Positions 15,530-27,900 of a DNA stretch of 64,000 nt are shown here, one piece after another. Position numbers and translations under genes: made by a program. Source of the DNA: Streptomyces iranensis. GTDB lineage: Bacteria > Actinomycetota > Actinomycetes > Streptomycetales > Streptomycetaceae. The stretch lies in the NCBI RefSeq assembly GCF_017874715.1, contig NZ_JAGGLR010000024.1:161495-225494 (forward strand), in the 5' to 3' direction. A model generated the notes under the pieces. That model ran no database searches, had not been told where the DNA came from, and saw only the letters and a program-made list of their open reading frames with translations. Positions within the stretch are counted from its first letter, which is position 1, and each line of letters begins with the position of its first letter.

Positions 15530-15558
15530 TTGATTGTCGATCAACCGGTCGATATGGT
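15530..15558 (+). promoter_or_regulatory. Best candidate promoter for the PKS transcript
   Basis: TTGATT (15530-15535), 17 bases, TATGGT (15553-15558). The spacer contains GTCGAT at 15536-15541 and again at 15548-15553, and TTGAT/ATCAA arms overlap the -35. A transcript from here would have a leader of about 450 bases before the PKS. Confidence 0.5.
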
Positions 15559-15564
15559 GCGTTC

Positions 15565-15657
15565 ATGGTTCAGTTGAGTGAAGATTTTGGATGGTTGCCG
15601 AGTCGCGCCGTCCACTCCGGTGAATCGGACACGCACCGCTGCCGCCGACCGCGGTGA
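15565..15657 (+). CDS. Possible 30-residue leader peptide ORF
   Basis: An ATG lies 6 bases after the TATGGT box and opens a frame of 30 codons, beginning MVQLSEDFGWLPSR and ending in a basic run with a TGA stop. Its position would make it a leaderless upstream ORF on the PKS message. No family is recognised, and the tail is Arg-rich, so chance is a real alternative. Confidence 0.2.
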   Translation: MVQLSEDFGWLPSRAVHSGESDTHRCRRPR

Positions 15658-15675
15658 CACAGCGTCATCGTGCCG

Positions 15676-15714
15676 ACCCCCCTGACCCAGCACCGAACCC
15701 CCCTGAATCAGCAC
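15676..15714 (+). repeat. ACCCCCCTGANYCAGCAC direct repeats, period 21 bases
   Basis: Copy 2 is at 15676-15693 and copy 3 at 15697-15714, identical except at two central bases. The 21-base period is two helical turns, so proteins bound to both would sit on the same DNA face. A third copy of the first 15 bases stands at 8838-8852. Confidence 0.6.
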
Positions 15715-15918
15715 GATCCAGCCGCGTCGGAGTACGCGGGATCTATGCTGGAGCGACCGGGTGTCGGGGTACAGCCGAGGCTGCTCGACCCCGGACAGAT
15801 TGTCCGCGCCAACGCCCGCAGCAGATCGGCAGATACATTCTCGGACCCTGATTTCGAGCGCCGAATTCCACCGCGGCATGCTCAGATCCCCGGCTCGTAG
15901 CGACGTTCTGGGTGAACT

Positions 15919-15950
15919 GTTCGATGCCGACCGCAGGTTCGATGCCGACC
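15919..15950 (+). repeat. Tandem 14-base direct repeat upstream of the PKS start
   Basis: GTTCGATGCCGACC occurs perfectly at 15919-15932 and 15937-15950, period 18 bases, ending 63 bases before the PKS ATG. Direct repeats at this distance are a usual form of activator site, but no SARP or LuxR gene is in the window. Confidence 0.5.
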
Positions 15951-16013
15951 ATGGGTACGGCCATCGTTTCGGCAGTCCCGCCAACGCTCTGACACACAGG
16001 ACAAGGTCGCATT

Positions 16014-18960
16014 ATGCCTTCCGAGTACCATGGCCGTCATGACAACGTTGTAGCGGTGGTGGGCGTCGCCTGTCGGCTGCCCGGCGCGGACAACCCGACG
16101 GCATTCTGGGAACTTTTGCGGCACGGCGTCGAGGCGGTCGGAGCAGCCTCCGGCGATCGTCTTCCCGCCGATCCGACGGCACCGGCGCAGGGCGGCTTCC
16201 TCGGCCGGATCGACGAGTTCGACGCCGGCTTCTTCGGGGTCCCGCCGGCCGAGGCCCACGCCATGGATCCTCAGCAGCGCCTCGTCCTGGAGTTGGCCTG
16301 GGAGGCGCTTGAAGAGGCCGGTATCGTCCCGGCCTCTCTGCACGGCACCACGACGGGCGTCTACCTCGGTGTGATGGGTGACGACTACGCCCGGCTGACC
16401 TTGGGCGACCCGGACGGCCCGAGCGCGTACAGCGCCACCGGCGTCTACCGCAGCATCATCGCCAACCGGGTCTCGCACTTCCTCGGCGTGCACGGCCCCA
16501 GCCTGACCGTCGACGCCGGACAGTCCTCGTCGCTGGTCGCCGTCCACTTGGCCGTCGAGAGCCTACGGCGCGGCGAGTGCGACACGGCGCTCGTCGGCGG
16601 CGTCAGCCTCATCGCCGACCCGGACAGCGGCCGACTCACCGCCCGGATGGGCGCGATGTCACCCGACGGCCGCTGTTACGCCTTCGACGAGCGGGCCAAC
16701 GGATTCGTCCGAGGCGAGGGTGCCGGTCTGGTCGTCCTCAAACGGCTGAGCGCGGCGATAGCCGACGGCGACCGGGTGCTCTGCGTCATCCGGGGCAGCG
16801 CCATCAACAACGACGGCGACGGTGAGCGCCTGACCGACCCGAGCGCGGCGGCCCAAGAGGCGCTGCTGACCAGCGCTTACCAGCGGGCCGGGGTGACGGT
16901 CGGCGACGTCCAGTACGTGGAGGCGCACGGCACCGGCACCCGGGTCGGCGATCCGGTCGAGGCGGTCGCGCTCGGTGCCGCACTGACCCGGCAGCGGCCG
17001 GCGGACGCCCCGCTGCGGATAGGCTCGGTGAAGACGAACATCGGCCACCTCGAGGGCGCGGCCGGCATCGCCGGACTGATCAAGACAGTGCTCTGCATCG
17101 CCCACCGGGAACTGGTGCCCAGCCTCAACTTCGAGCGGCCGAACCCGGCGATCGCGTTGGACGAGCTCGGTCTGGGGGTCCAGCGGGAGACCTCCCCCTG
17201 GCCCCGCCCGCAGGACGAGCTGATCGCGGGGGTCAGCTCATTCGGCATCGGTGGCACGAACTGCCACGTCGTCCTGGGCGAGTGGACCGCGCTGGCGCCG
17301 ACCGCGTCGGCGCCGGCCGCGTCGGACCGTCCCGAGCTCGGTGTCCTTCCGCTGGTCGTCTCCGGAGCAACCGACGCGGCCCTGTCCGCCCAGGCCGCGC
17401 GCCTCGCCACGCACCTCGATCGGCCGGAGCCGCCCGCAGCGGACCTGCCGGAGCTGGCGCACGCGCTGGCCACCACGCGCACCGCGTTCGCGCACCGCGC
17501 CGTCGTGATCGCCCCCGACCGCCAGGGATTAGTCACCGGTTTGACCGCCATCGCGGACAACCGCGCTCGCCGCGGCGTCGTCCGTGGCACGGCCGGCGCC
17601 GCCGGCACCGCGTTCCTCTTCTCCGGGCAGGGCAGCCAGCACGTTCGGATGGGCCTCGAACTCGCCGCCGCGCATGAGGCGTACGCCCGCGCCTTCGCCG
17701 AGGTCGAGAGGGTCATGGATCCCCACCTCGACCACTCCCTGGCCGAGATCCTGCACGACCCCGACCTGGTCAACGAGACCGCCTACAGCCAGCCCGCCCT
17801 CTTCGCCGTCGAGGTCGCGCTGTTCCGCCTCTACGAGAGCTGGGGCATCGCCCCGGACCTGCTGGGCGGGCACTCCATCGGTGAGCTCGCGGCCGCGCAC
17901 GTGGCCGGCATTCTGAGCCTGGACGACGCCTGCACGCTGGTTGCCGAGCGCGGCCGGCTCATGCAGGGCCTCCCGGACGGCGCCATGCTGTCGCTGCGCG
18001 GCGAGGAGCATGAAGTACGCACGTTCCTCGAGTCGGCGGCGACGGACGTCTCGATCGCCGCCCTCAACGGTCCGGTCAGCACCACCCTCGCCGGAAGCCG
18101 CGACCAGCTCACCGACCTGGCCGAGCGCTGGCGCGCCGACGGTGGCAGATACCAGTGGCTGGAGGTGAACCGGGCCTTCCACTCTTCGCACACCGACCGG
18201 ATTCTCGACGAGTTCCGTGAGGTCGCGGAGCGTCTCACCTACGCCCGGCCGCGCATTCCGGTCGTGTCCAACGTAACCGGGCGCGTCGTCACCGGTGACG
18301 AGATGAGCTCGGCCGACTACTGGGTCCGGCACATCCGGCAGACCGTACGGTTCCTCGACGGCATCCGGGCCCTCGACGAGGCCGGCGTCACCACGTTCGT
18401 CGAGCTCGGCCCGGACACGGTGCTGTCCGCGATGGGCCGGACCTGTCTGCCCGGCCGTGACGCCGTGTTCGTCAGTGTGCTTCAGGCCCGGCAGCCGGAG
18501 ACGCGGTCCGTGATCGCCGCTCTGGCCGAAATGCACGTCCGAGGCGTACGGATTGACTGGAACGCCGTGTTCGGCGCGTCCCCGGCTGCCCACGTGCCCC
18601 TGCCGACGTACGCGTTCCAGCGCTCCCGCTACTGGCTCGGCTCAGCGGCCGAGCCGGAGCCGGACGCGACCAGTTCCGCCCTCGACCGGCGGATGGCCGG
18701 GCTGGCACCGACCGAACGTACGCTGGTCATGCTCGACTTGGTGCGTGAGCACGCTGCCGCCGTGCTCGGCCACGACGATCCGGGTGCGGTCGCCCCGACG
18801 CTCGCCTTCCACGACCTGGGTTTCACCTCGTTCACCGGTGTCGATCTGGGTACCCGCCTGGCCCGAGCGGCCGGAGTGGCGCTGTCGCCGACCGCGGTCT
18901 TCGATTTCCCGACGCCGCAGGCGCTGGCCGAGCATCTGGTGCGGCTGGGGTCGGGTATGA
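16014..18960 (+). other. PKS loading module: KSQ-AT(malonyl)-ACP
   Basis: KSQ spans residues 12-421: the active-site Cys is replaced by Gln170 (TVDAGQSSSLVAVH) while EAHGTGT and GHLEGAAG are kept, so it decarboxylates rather than condenses. AT spans about 534-863 with GHSIG (Ser621) and RAFH (720-723), a malonyl-type pocket, which predicts an acetyl starter made from malonyl-ACP. ACP spans about 896-979 with Ser939 in LGFTSFTGVDL, a variant of the usual LGFDSL. Confidence 0.92.
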
Positions 18961-21900
18961 ATAGGACGGCCGGTGAGGTGGTTCGGCCGCGGTCGGTGGG
19001 TGAGCCGGTCGCGATCGTGTCGATGGCGTGCCGGTTCCCGGGCGGAGTGTCTTCGCCGGAGGACTTGTGGCGGCTGGTGTCCGAGGGCGTGGACGCGGTC
19101 GGTGGTTTCCCGGCCGATCGCGGCTGGGAGACGGAGTCGGCCGGGTATGCGCGGGTGGGTGGTTTCCTGTCCGGTGCTGCCGACTTCGACGCGGAGTTCT
19201 TCGGGATCTCGCCGCGTGAGGCGGTGGCGATGGACCCGCAGCAGCGACTGCTGCTCGAGGTGTCGTGGGAGGCGCTGGAGCGGGCCGGCCTGGACCCGGC
19301 CGCGATGAAGGGTACGGACGCCGGGGTCTTCGCGGGGCTGTACTCGCAGGATTACGCCTCGCGGCTGCCGGAGGGTGACGCGGGCGGCTTCCGGCTGACG
19401 GGGAACACGTCGAGCGTGGCGTCCGGCCGGGTGGCGTACACGTTCGGTCTTGAGGGTCCTGCGGTCACCGTGGATACGGCGTGTTCGTCGTCGTTGGTGG
19501 CGATGCACCTGGCGGCGCAGGCGCTGCGCAACGGCGAGTGCTCGCTGGCGCTGGCCGGTGGTGTGACGGTGATGGCCACCCCGGGGATGTTCACGGAGTT
19601 CGCGGTGCAGGGCGGGCTGGCGGCCGACGGGCGGGTCAAGGCGTTCTCAGCCGCTGCCGACGGCACCAACTGGGCCGAGGGTGTCGGGGTGGTGGTGCTG
19701 GAGCGGCTGTCGGAGGCGCGGCGGCTCGGGCATCCGGTGCTGGCGGTCCTGCGGGGCAGTGCGGTGAACCAGGACGGGGCGAGCAATGGCCTGACCGCCC
19801 CGAATGGTCCTTCGCAGGAGCGGGTGATCCGGCGGGCGCTGGCCGATGCCCGGCTTTCCGCTTCGGACGTGGATGTGATTGAGGGGCACGGGACGGGGAC
19901 CACGCTCGGGGACCCGATCGAGGCGCGGGCGCTGCTGGCGACGTACGGGCAGGGGCGGCCGGAGGACCGGCCGCTGTGGCTGGGATCGCTGAAGTCGAAC
20001 ATCGGGCACGCTCAGGCCGCGGCCGGCGTGGCCGGTGTCATCAAGATGGTCGAGGCGATGCGGCACGCGACGCTCCCGGCGACCCTGCACGCTGGTGAGC
20101 CGTCGCCGCATGTGGACTGGACGGCCGGCGAGGTACGCCTGCTGACGGAGGCGCGGCGGTGGGAGGCGGAGGGCCGTCTGCGGCGGGCCGGAGTCTCCGC
20201 GTTCGGGATCAGCGGCACCAACGCTCACATGATCCTGGAGCAGGCGCCGGAGGCGGTTCCCGCGCGATCCGCGCCGGCCCGTCCGGTGGTGACGGGCGGT
20301 GTGATGCCATGGGTGCTGTCGGCGCGGTCGGACGCGGGGTTGCGGGCGCTGGCGGGCCGGTTGGCGTCGGGTGTCCCGGCCGGGGCCGGTATCGCGGATG
20401 TGGCGGGGTCGCTGGCGGGTTCGAGGGCTGGGCTGGAGTTCCGGGCGGTGGTGCTCGGTGCCGACCGTGCGGAACTGGACGAGGGCCTGACGCGGGTGGA
20501 GCCGGTCGGGGCGGCGGCCCGGGGTCCGGTGGCGTGGGTGTTCCCGGGGCAGGGGTCGCAGTGGACCGGCATGGGCCAGGAACTGGCCGATTCCTCCCCG
20601 GTGTTCGCGGGCGTGCTTGACGAAGTGTGTGCGGTGGCGGATCCGTTGTTGGGCCGCTCGTTGCGGGAGGTGATGTTCTCCGGCGTCGAGGTGCATCAGA
20701 CCGGCTTCACCCAGGTGGCGATATTCGCGTTCGAGGCCGGGTTGGCGGCGGTGGTGCGGGCGGCGGGCTCGGAGCCGGATTTCGTGGCCGGTCACTCGGT
20801 GGGTGAGGTGACGGCTGCCTATGTGGCTGGGGCGGTCACGCTCGAAGACGCGGTGCGGCTGCTGGTCGCGCGGGGCGCGTTGATGCAGGCACTGCCGCCG
20901 GGCGGGGTAATGGCGGCGGTGCAGGCCGGCGAACATGAGGTGGACCTGTCCGGCCTGGAAGACCGGGTTGCCGTGGCGGCGGTGAACGGTTCGTCGGCAG
21001 TGGTGCTGTCGGGGGATGAGGACGCGGTCGAGGTCGCCGTCGGGCGGCTGGAGGGCCGTAAGGTGCGCCGGCTCGAGGTCAGCCATGCGTTCCATTCCCC
21101 GTTGATGCGTCCGATCGCTGCTGATCTGGCGCAGGTGGTGGCCGGAATCCGGTTCGCGGAGCCGCGGGTTCCACTGGTGTCGGCGGTCACCGGGGCTGTA
21201 GCGGATGCGGGCGTGCTCCGTGATCCGGAGTACTGGGTGGAGCAGGCGGTGGGCACCGTCCGTTTCCACGACGCCGTCCGTTATCTGCACGAGCGTGGCA
21301 CGGCCGGGTTCTTGGAGGTCGGCCCCGACCGGGTGTTGTCGGCCGTGGTTCACGGCGGTGGCGACAGCGGGGTGTGGGCGGTCGGCCTGGCCGAACGGGG
21401 AAACGCCGGGGCTCGTCGTCTGCTGGCCGGTCTGGCCGAGGCATGGGCTCATGGCGCGGCGGTGGACTGGACCCGCCTGATCCCGGTCGGCCGTCCGGTG
21501 GTGTTGCCGACGTATCCGTTCCAGCACCGCCGCTATTGGGCGGCCGGCCGGGCGGCATCGGGGTCGGGCCACCCCGTGGTGGGCGAGGGCGTGCCACTGG
21601 CGAGCGGTGCCGGGACGGTGTTCGCGGGGCGGCTGGCGGCTGATCCGCTGATCGACGGGTCGATGGCGGTGGCCGAGCTGGCGATGTACGCGGCGGGGCA
21701 GGCCGGTTGGCCGGTGCTCGAGGAGCTTGAGTTCGAGCAGGTGCCGGCGCCGGAGGGTCCGGTGCAGGTACAGGTGAGCATCGCGGGACAGCGGTTGGAG
21801 GTGTACGCGCGTCCGTCCGCCGCGGGCGAGTGGGTGCGGTACGCCAGCGCGGTCGTCTCGGAGCAGATCCGGCCGGTGCCGGACTACGCCGGCGATGAGG

Positions 21901-24900
21901 TGGCCGTGGAGGTGCCCGACGCGGCCGGCTACGCGATTCATCCGGTGTTGCTGGAAGCCGCGCTGAACCTGGGCCCGGATGAGGTGCCGTCGCGGTGGGA
22001 GGGTGTCCGGCTGCACGCGGCCGGGGCTCGGGAACTGCGGGTCCGCGTAGGCGCGTCGGGTTTGCTCGCGGTGGATGGTGACGGACAGCCGGTCCTGGAG
22101 ATCGCGCGGATGACCTCGCGTTCGGCTCCCCGGGGCGGGCCGGTCCACGGTGATCTGCTCGGCCTGCGTTGGGAGCCGGCGTCGGCGGGCGAGGTGGACC
22201 GGCTCGCGGCGGTGGGGTGGACGGTGATCCGGCCGGGCGAGAGCGTCCCCCCGGCGGGCGGCGAGCCGGTGACCGTGGCCGCGGTGTGTGCGGGCGAGGA
22301 TCCGCTGGACTGGGTGCTCGGCGTTGTGCAGGAGTGGACGGGCGAGGATCGGCCGGCCGGGTCCCGGCTGGTGGTGGTGACTCGGCAGGCGGTGGCGGCT
22401 GGTCCGGGTGACATGGTTTCCGGCCTGGTTCAGGCACCGGTGTGGGGTCTGGTGCGGGCGGCCCGTGGTGAGCACCCCGGCCACGTCTTGGTGCTGGCCG
22501 ACACCGACACCGACGACCTGGCCCCGCTGGCCGCCTCGGTGGTCGGCGGTGACACGGAGGTGGCCGTTCGCCGCGGCGAGGTACGCGTACCCCGGCTGCG
22601 CCCGCTGCCCGCCACCGCGCTGCCCGAATGGCCCACTCTGGGCGGCACGGTTCTGGTCACCGGCGGCACCGGCACGCTGGGCGGTCTGGTCGCCCGGCAC
22701 CTGGTGGAGCGGCACGGCGTCCGGGACCTGGTCCTGGCCAGCCGGTCCGGCGCGGGCGCGCCGGGTGTTGACGGTCTGGTGGCCGACCTGGAAGCGGCCG
22801 GGGCCCGGGTGCGGGTCGTGGCCTCGGATCTGGCCGATCCCGACGCGGCCGACGCGCTGGTCGCGGGCATCCCGGACCTGGTCGGGGTGGTGCACGCGGC
22901 CGGAGTGCTGGCCCCGGAGACGGTGCAGGCGCTGACACCGGAAGGGCTCGGGCGTACGCTGCGGGCGAAGGCCGTTTCGGCGTGGCGGTTGCACGAGGCG
23001 ACCCGCGGCCTGGACCTGCGGCTGTTCGTGCTGTTCTCCTCTCTGTCCGGGCTGCTGAGCACGGCCGGCTTCGGGGCGTATGCCGGGGCCAACGTCTATC
23101 TGGACGCGCTGGCCGCGCGTCGGCGGGCGGAAGGGCTGCCGGCGGTGTCGATCGCCTGGAGCATGTGGGAGCAGACCAGCGCGCTGACCGAAGACCTGCC
23201 CGTGGTGTACGCGGACCGGCTGACCCGTGGCGGCGGCGTGGCACTGGAGACCGGGCACGCGCTGAGCCTGCTGGATGCCGCGGTGGTGAGCCCGGAACCG
23301 GTGGTGGCGGCCGGGCTGGACATCGCCGCGGTGCGGGCCGCGCTCGCCGCCGGGCTGCCGCTGTCTCCCGTGCTGCACGCCCTCGGCCGCCCCCGGCGGC
23401 GCGCGGTCACGGCCGGCACCGGCCCGACGGGTGAGCTGGCCGGCCGCCTGGCCGAGACGCCCGGGGCCGAACACTCCCGGCTCGTGCTCGATCTGGTCCG
23501 CCGGCACGCCGCCGCGGTGCTCGGCCACGACGATCCCGGTTCGATCACGCCTGCGCTGCCCTTCCACGATCAGGGCTTCACCTCGTTCACCGGTGTCGAA
23601 TTCGGCAACCGCCTCATGAGGGCGACCGGAGTGGCGCTGTCGCCGACCGCCGTCTTCGACTACCCGACGCCGCAGGTGCTGGCCGAGCACCTGGTCGCCC
23701 AGGCGACCGGCGTGGCCGCGCAGAAGAAGAAGATGGAGTCGGCGCGGTCGGTGGGTGAGCCGGTCGCGATCGTGTCGATGGCCTGTCGCTATCCGGGCGG
23801 GGTGTCCTCGCCGGAGGACTTGTGGCGGCTGGTGTCCGAGGGCGTGGACGCGGTCGGTGGTTTCCCGGCCGATCGCGGCTGGGAGACGGAGTCGGCCGGG
23901 TATGCGCGGGTCGGTGGTTTCCTGTCCGGTGCTGCCGACTTCGACGCGGAGTTCTTCGGGATCTCGCCGCGTGAGGCGGTGGCGATGGACCCGCAGCAGC
24001 GGTTGCTGCTCGAGGTGTCCTGGGAAGCGCTGGAACGGGCGGGCCTTGACCCGACCGGGCTGCGCGGTTCCGACACCGGGGTCTTCGCCGGACTGTCCGG
24101 CCAGGACTACAGCTCGCGGCTGTCCGACAGCGACGCGGGCGGTTTCCGGCTGACGGGGAACGCGTCGAGCGTCGTCTCCGGCCGGGTGGCGTACACGTTC
24201 GGTCTTGAGGGCCCGGCGGTGTCGGTCGATACGGCGTGTTCGTCGTCGCTGGTGGCGATGCACCTGGCGGCTCAGGCGCTGCGGAACGGGGAGTGCTCGC
24301 TGGCGCTGGCCGGTGGCGTGACAGTGCTGGCGACGGAAGGGGTGTTCGCGGAGTTCGCGGCGCAGGGCGGCTTGGCGTCCGATGGCCGGTGCAAGCCGTT
24401 CTCGGCCGCGGCCGACGGTACGGGCTGGGGCGAAGGCGTCGGCGTGGTGCTGCTGGAGCGTCTGTCGGAGGCGCGGCGGCTCGGGCATCCGGTGCTGGGT
24501 GTGTTGCGGGGCAGTGCGGTGAACCAGGACGGGGCGTCCAACGGCCTGTCGGCCCCCAACGGCCCGTCGCAGGAACGCGTCATTCGCCGCGCCCTGGCCG
24601 ATGCCCGGTTGACCCCGGGCGATGTGGACGCTGTCGAGGGGCACGGGACGGGGACCACGCTCGGGGACCCGATCGAGGCGCAGGCGTTGCTGGCGACGTA
24701 CGGGCAGGACCGGCCGGAGGAGCGGCCGTTGTGGCTGGGGTCGGTGAAGTCGAACATCGGCCACACCCAGGGGGCGGCCGGGGTGGCCGGTGTGATCAAG
24801 ATGGTCGAGGCGATGCGGCACGGGACGCTCCCGGCGATGCTGCATGCCGATGAGCCGTCGCCGCATGTGGAGTGGTCGGCCGGCGAGGTGCGGCTGCTGG

Positions 24901-27900
24901 CCGAGGCTCGTCCTTGGGAGCCGGCGGACCGTCCGAGGCGGGCCGGGGTGTCGTCGTTCGGCATCAGCGGCACCAACGCCCATGTGATTCTCGAAGAAGC
25001 CCCCGCTGCTTCGGTCGTGGTCCCGTCGGCGGAGCCGGTGGTGACCGGCGCCGTGGTGCCGTGGGTGTTGTCGGCGCGCTCGGGCGCGGGGTTGGCGGCG
25101 CTGGCGGGGCGGCTGGTGTCGGATGTCCCGGCCGGGGTCGGCATCGGGGACGTGGCGGGGGCGCTGGCGGGGGGCCGCGCGGGGCTGGAGTACCGGGCGG
25201 TGGTTCTGGGTGTTGACCGTGCGGAGCTGGACGAGGCGCTGACGCGGGTCGAGCCGGGTGGACCGTCGGTTGCTGGTGGCGGTGTGGCCTTCGCGTTCCC
25301 GGGTCAGGGTTCGCAGTGGATCGGTATGGGCCGTGAGCTGCTGGCCTGTTCGCCGGTGTTCGCCGAGTTCGTGGCCGAGTGCGAGCAGCTGGTGGACTTT
25401 CCGCTGCGGGACGCGCTGGTGTCGGGGGTGGGGCTGGACCGGGTGGAGGTGGTCCAGCCGTCGTTGTTCGTGATGATGGTCGGCCTGGCCAAGGTGTGGG
25501 AAGCGGCGGGAGTGGTCCCGTCGGCGGTGGTGGGCCATTCGCAGGGTGAGGTCGCTGCCGCGTGTTTCGCGGGCGCTCTGTCGTTGGAGGACGCCCTCGG
25601 TCTGGTGACCGCGCGCGGCCGGGCGTTGGCGGCGCTGGCGGGTACGGGCGGGATGTTGTCGGTTGCGGCGGCTCCCGAGGTGGTCGAGGGCTTGCTGCCG
25701 GACGGGTTGCGGATCGCGGCGGTCAACGCCGCGGCGCAGGTCGTGGTTTCCGGTGCGCCGGAGCCGTTGGACGCGTTGGCGGCGCGGTGTGATGCGGCCG
25801 GGATCCGGGCCCGTCGTGTCGATGTGAATTACGCGAGCCATCACCCGTTGGTGGAGTCGGTGCGGGACGACCTGTTGGCGGTGCGGGTATCGCCGCGGGC
25901 GGGTCGGGTGCCGTTCTATTCGGCGGTGACCGGCACCGTGGTGGACACCGAGGGCCTGGATGTCACGTACTGGTGGCGGAATCTGCGGGAGCAGGTGCGG
26001 TTCGCGCAGACCGTGGCGGCGGTGCCGGTGGCCGGGTTCGTGGAAGTGAGCCCGCATCCGGTGTTGGTGCCGGGTATTGAGGGTCGTTGGGCGGTTGGGT
26101 CGCTGCGCCGCGACGACGGTGGGCAGCGGCGCCTGTTGGCTTCGTTGGGTGAGGCGTGGACTCATGGTGCGGCGGTGGACTGGGCCCGCCTGACTCCGGT
26201 CGGCCGTCCGGTGGTGTTGCCGACGTATCCGTTCCAGCACCGTCGTTATTGGGCGTCGGGTGGCGGGACGGGCCGGGGCGACGCGGGTCATCCGCTGTTG
26301 CAGTCGGCGGTGCGGCTGGCCGAGGACGCCGGCTGGGTTCTGTCGGGGCGGGTGTCGGCGGGGACGAGTCCGTGGCTGGCTGATCACACGGTCTCGGGAA
26401 CGGTGCTCGTGCCCGGGGCGGCGCTGGCCGAGCTGGTGCTGAATGCCGGGGACCGTGTCGGGCTGCCCGCGATCGGGGAGATCGCGTTCGAGCAACCCCT
26501 GGTCTTGAACGGCAGCCCGATTGACCTTCAGGTGTCGGTGGAGGGCGGTCGGGCGGCCGTGTTCTCCCGTACCGGGGAGCAGTGGACCCGGCACGCGACC
26601 GCGACTCTGGCCGATCCGGCCGGGACGGTGGAAGGCCTCGAAGGGCAGTGGCCCCCGGCCGGTGCGCAGCCGCTGCCGGTCGGCGACGCCTACGAGGCCA
26701 TGGCGGGTCGCGGGTACGAGTACGGGCCGGTGTTCCGTGGCCTGCGGGCGGCCTGGCGGCTCGGCGAGGATCTGTACGCCGAGGTGGAGCTCCCCGCCGG
26801 GGATGCTCAGGACGGGTTCGCGATCCATCCGGCGTTGCTGGACTCCGCCTTGCACGTGATGGTCGTGGCCGCGGAGGACGGGGACAGCCACGGGGTGCTG
26901 CTGCCGTTCGCGTGGCGGGATGTGCGGTTGCACGCGACGGGGGCGTCCGCGCTGCGGGTGAGGTTGAGCCCGGCCGGCCCGGACGCGTTCTCTCTGCTGG
27001 CTGTCGATGGTGAGGGCCGGCCGGTGGTGTCGGCCGCCGCGATGATCTCCCGGCCCGCCGACACCAGCCGGCTCGCCGACCCCAGCGCGGGTGTGGGCTT
27101 GCTGTCACTCGAATGGGCACCGCTCAGCCTCGGCCCGGCACCGGAGCAGGCCTGGATCCAGGTCGGCCCGGAACTCGACCTGCCCGAGGCGACGGACGAG
27201 CCGCTGTTCGCCTTGGCCGAGCCGGCGGACTTGCCCGGCGGGCTGGGCCTGGTGCAGGCGTGGCTGGGGGCTGGGTATCCGGCGGGGTCGCGGTTGGTGG
27301 TCCGTACTCGTGACGCGGTCGCCGCGGCTGACGGTGACATGGTCGCCGGGCTGGAGTCGTCGGGGGTGTGGGGGCTGGTGCGGTCGGCGCGGTCCGAGCA
27401 CCCGGATGCGGGTCTGGTGCTGCTCGACGACGACGGGCGCCCCGAATCGGCCGGGATCACCGACGCAGCGCTGGCCACTGGGGAGAAAGAGCTCGCGTTG
27501 CGGGCGGGGGCGGCGCTGATGCCCCGCCTGCGCCCGGTGTCGGCCGCGCCCGAGCTGCCGACCGGTGCGGGGGCATGGCGGCTGCAATGGGCCGCCGGCG
27601 GTGACCTGGACGAGACGCGGGTGGTTCCGGCCCCGGACGCCGAGCGGCCGCTGGGTCCCCATGAGGTCCGTATCGCGGTCCGCGCGGCCGGCGTGAACTT
27701 CCGCGACCTGTTGTCGGCGCTGGGCATGCTGCCCAACGACACCCGGCCACCGGGCAGCGAGGGCGCTGGGGTAGTGGTCGAGGTCGGTTCCGAGGTGCAC
27801 GACCTGGTGTCCGGCATGCGCGTGATGGGGATGTTCCAGGGATTCGGCCCGCTGGCGGTGGCCGACGCGCGGCTGATGGTGCCGGTGCCGGACGGGTGGA

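Larger units (their letters stand above)
15372..16013. other. Regulatory region upstream of the PKS genes
   Basis: 642 bases with no convincing gene. It contains the hairpin terminator, an AT-richer promoter patch (15530-15558), a 30-codon reading frame at 15565-15657 starting right after that promoter, two 21-base-spaced copies of the ACCCCCCTGANYCAG element, and a pair of 14-base direct repeats just before the PKS start. Confidence 0.7.

Noticed and set aside
15541..15984. Minus-strand frame of 147 codons before the PKS
   Set aside because: Low-complexity translation without motifs. It reads through the promoter and direct repeats.
21566..22120. DH1 as an active dehydratase
   Set aside because: The His motif is deleted and the second motif has Glu for Asp; the domain is about 70 residues short.
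19647..26933. Open minus-strand frame of 2,428 codons (and others such as 51999-55742, 61389-63998, 40749-43139)
   Set aside because: These are antisense mirrors of PKS coding DNA with strong third-position GC. The translations are Arg/His/Pro-rich and have no domains.
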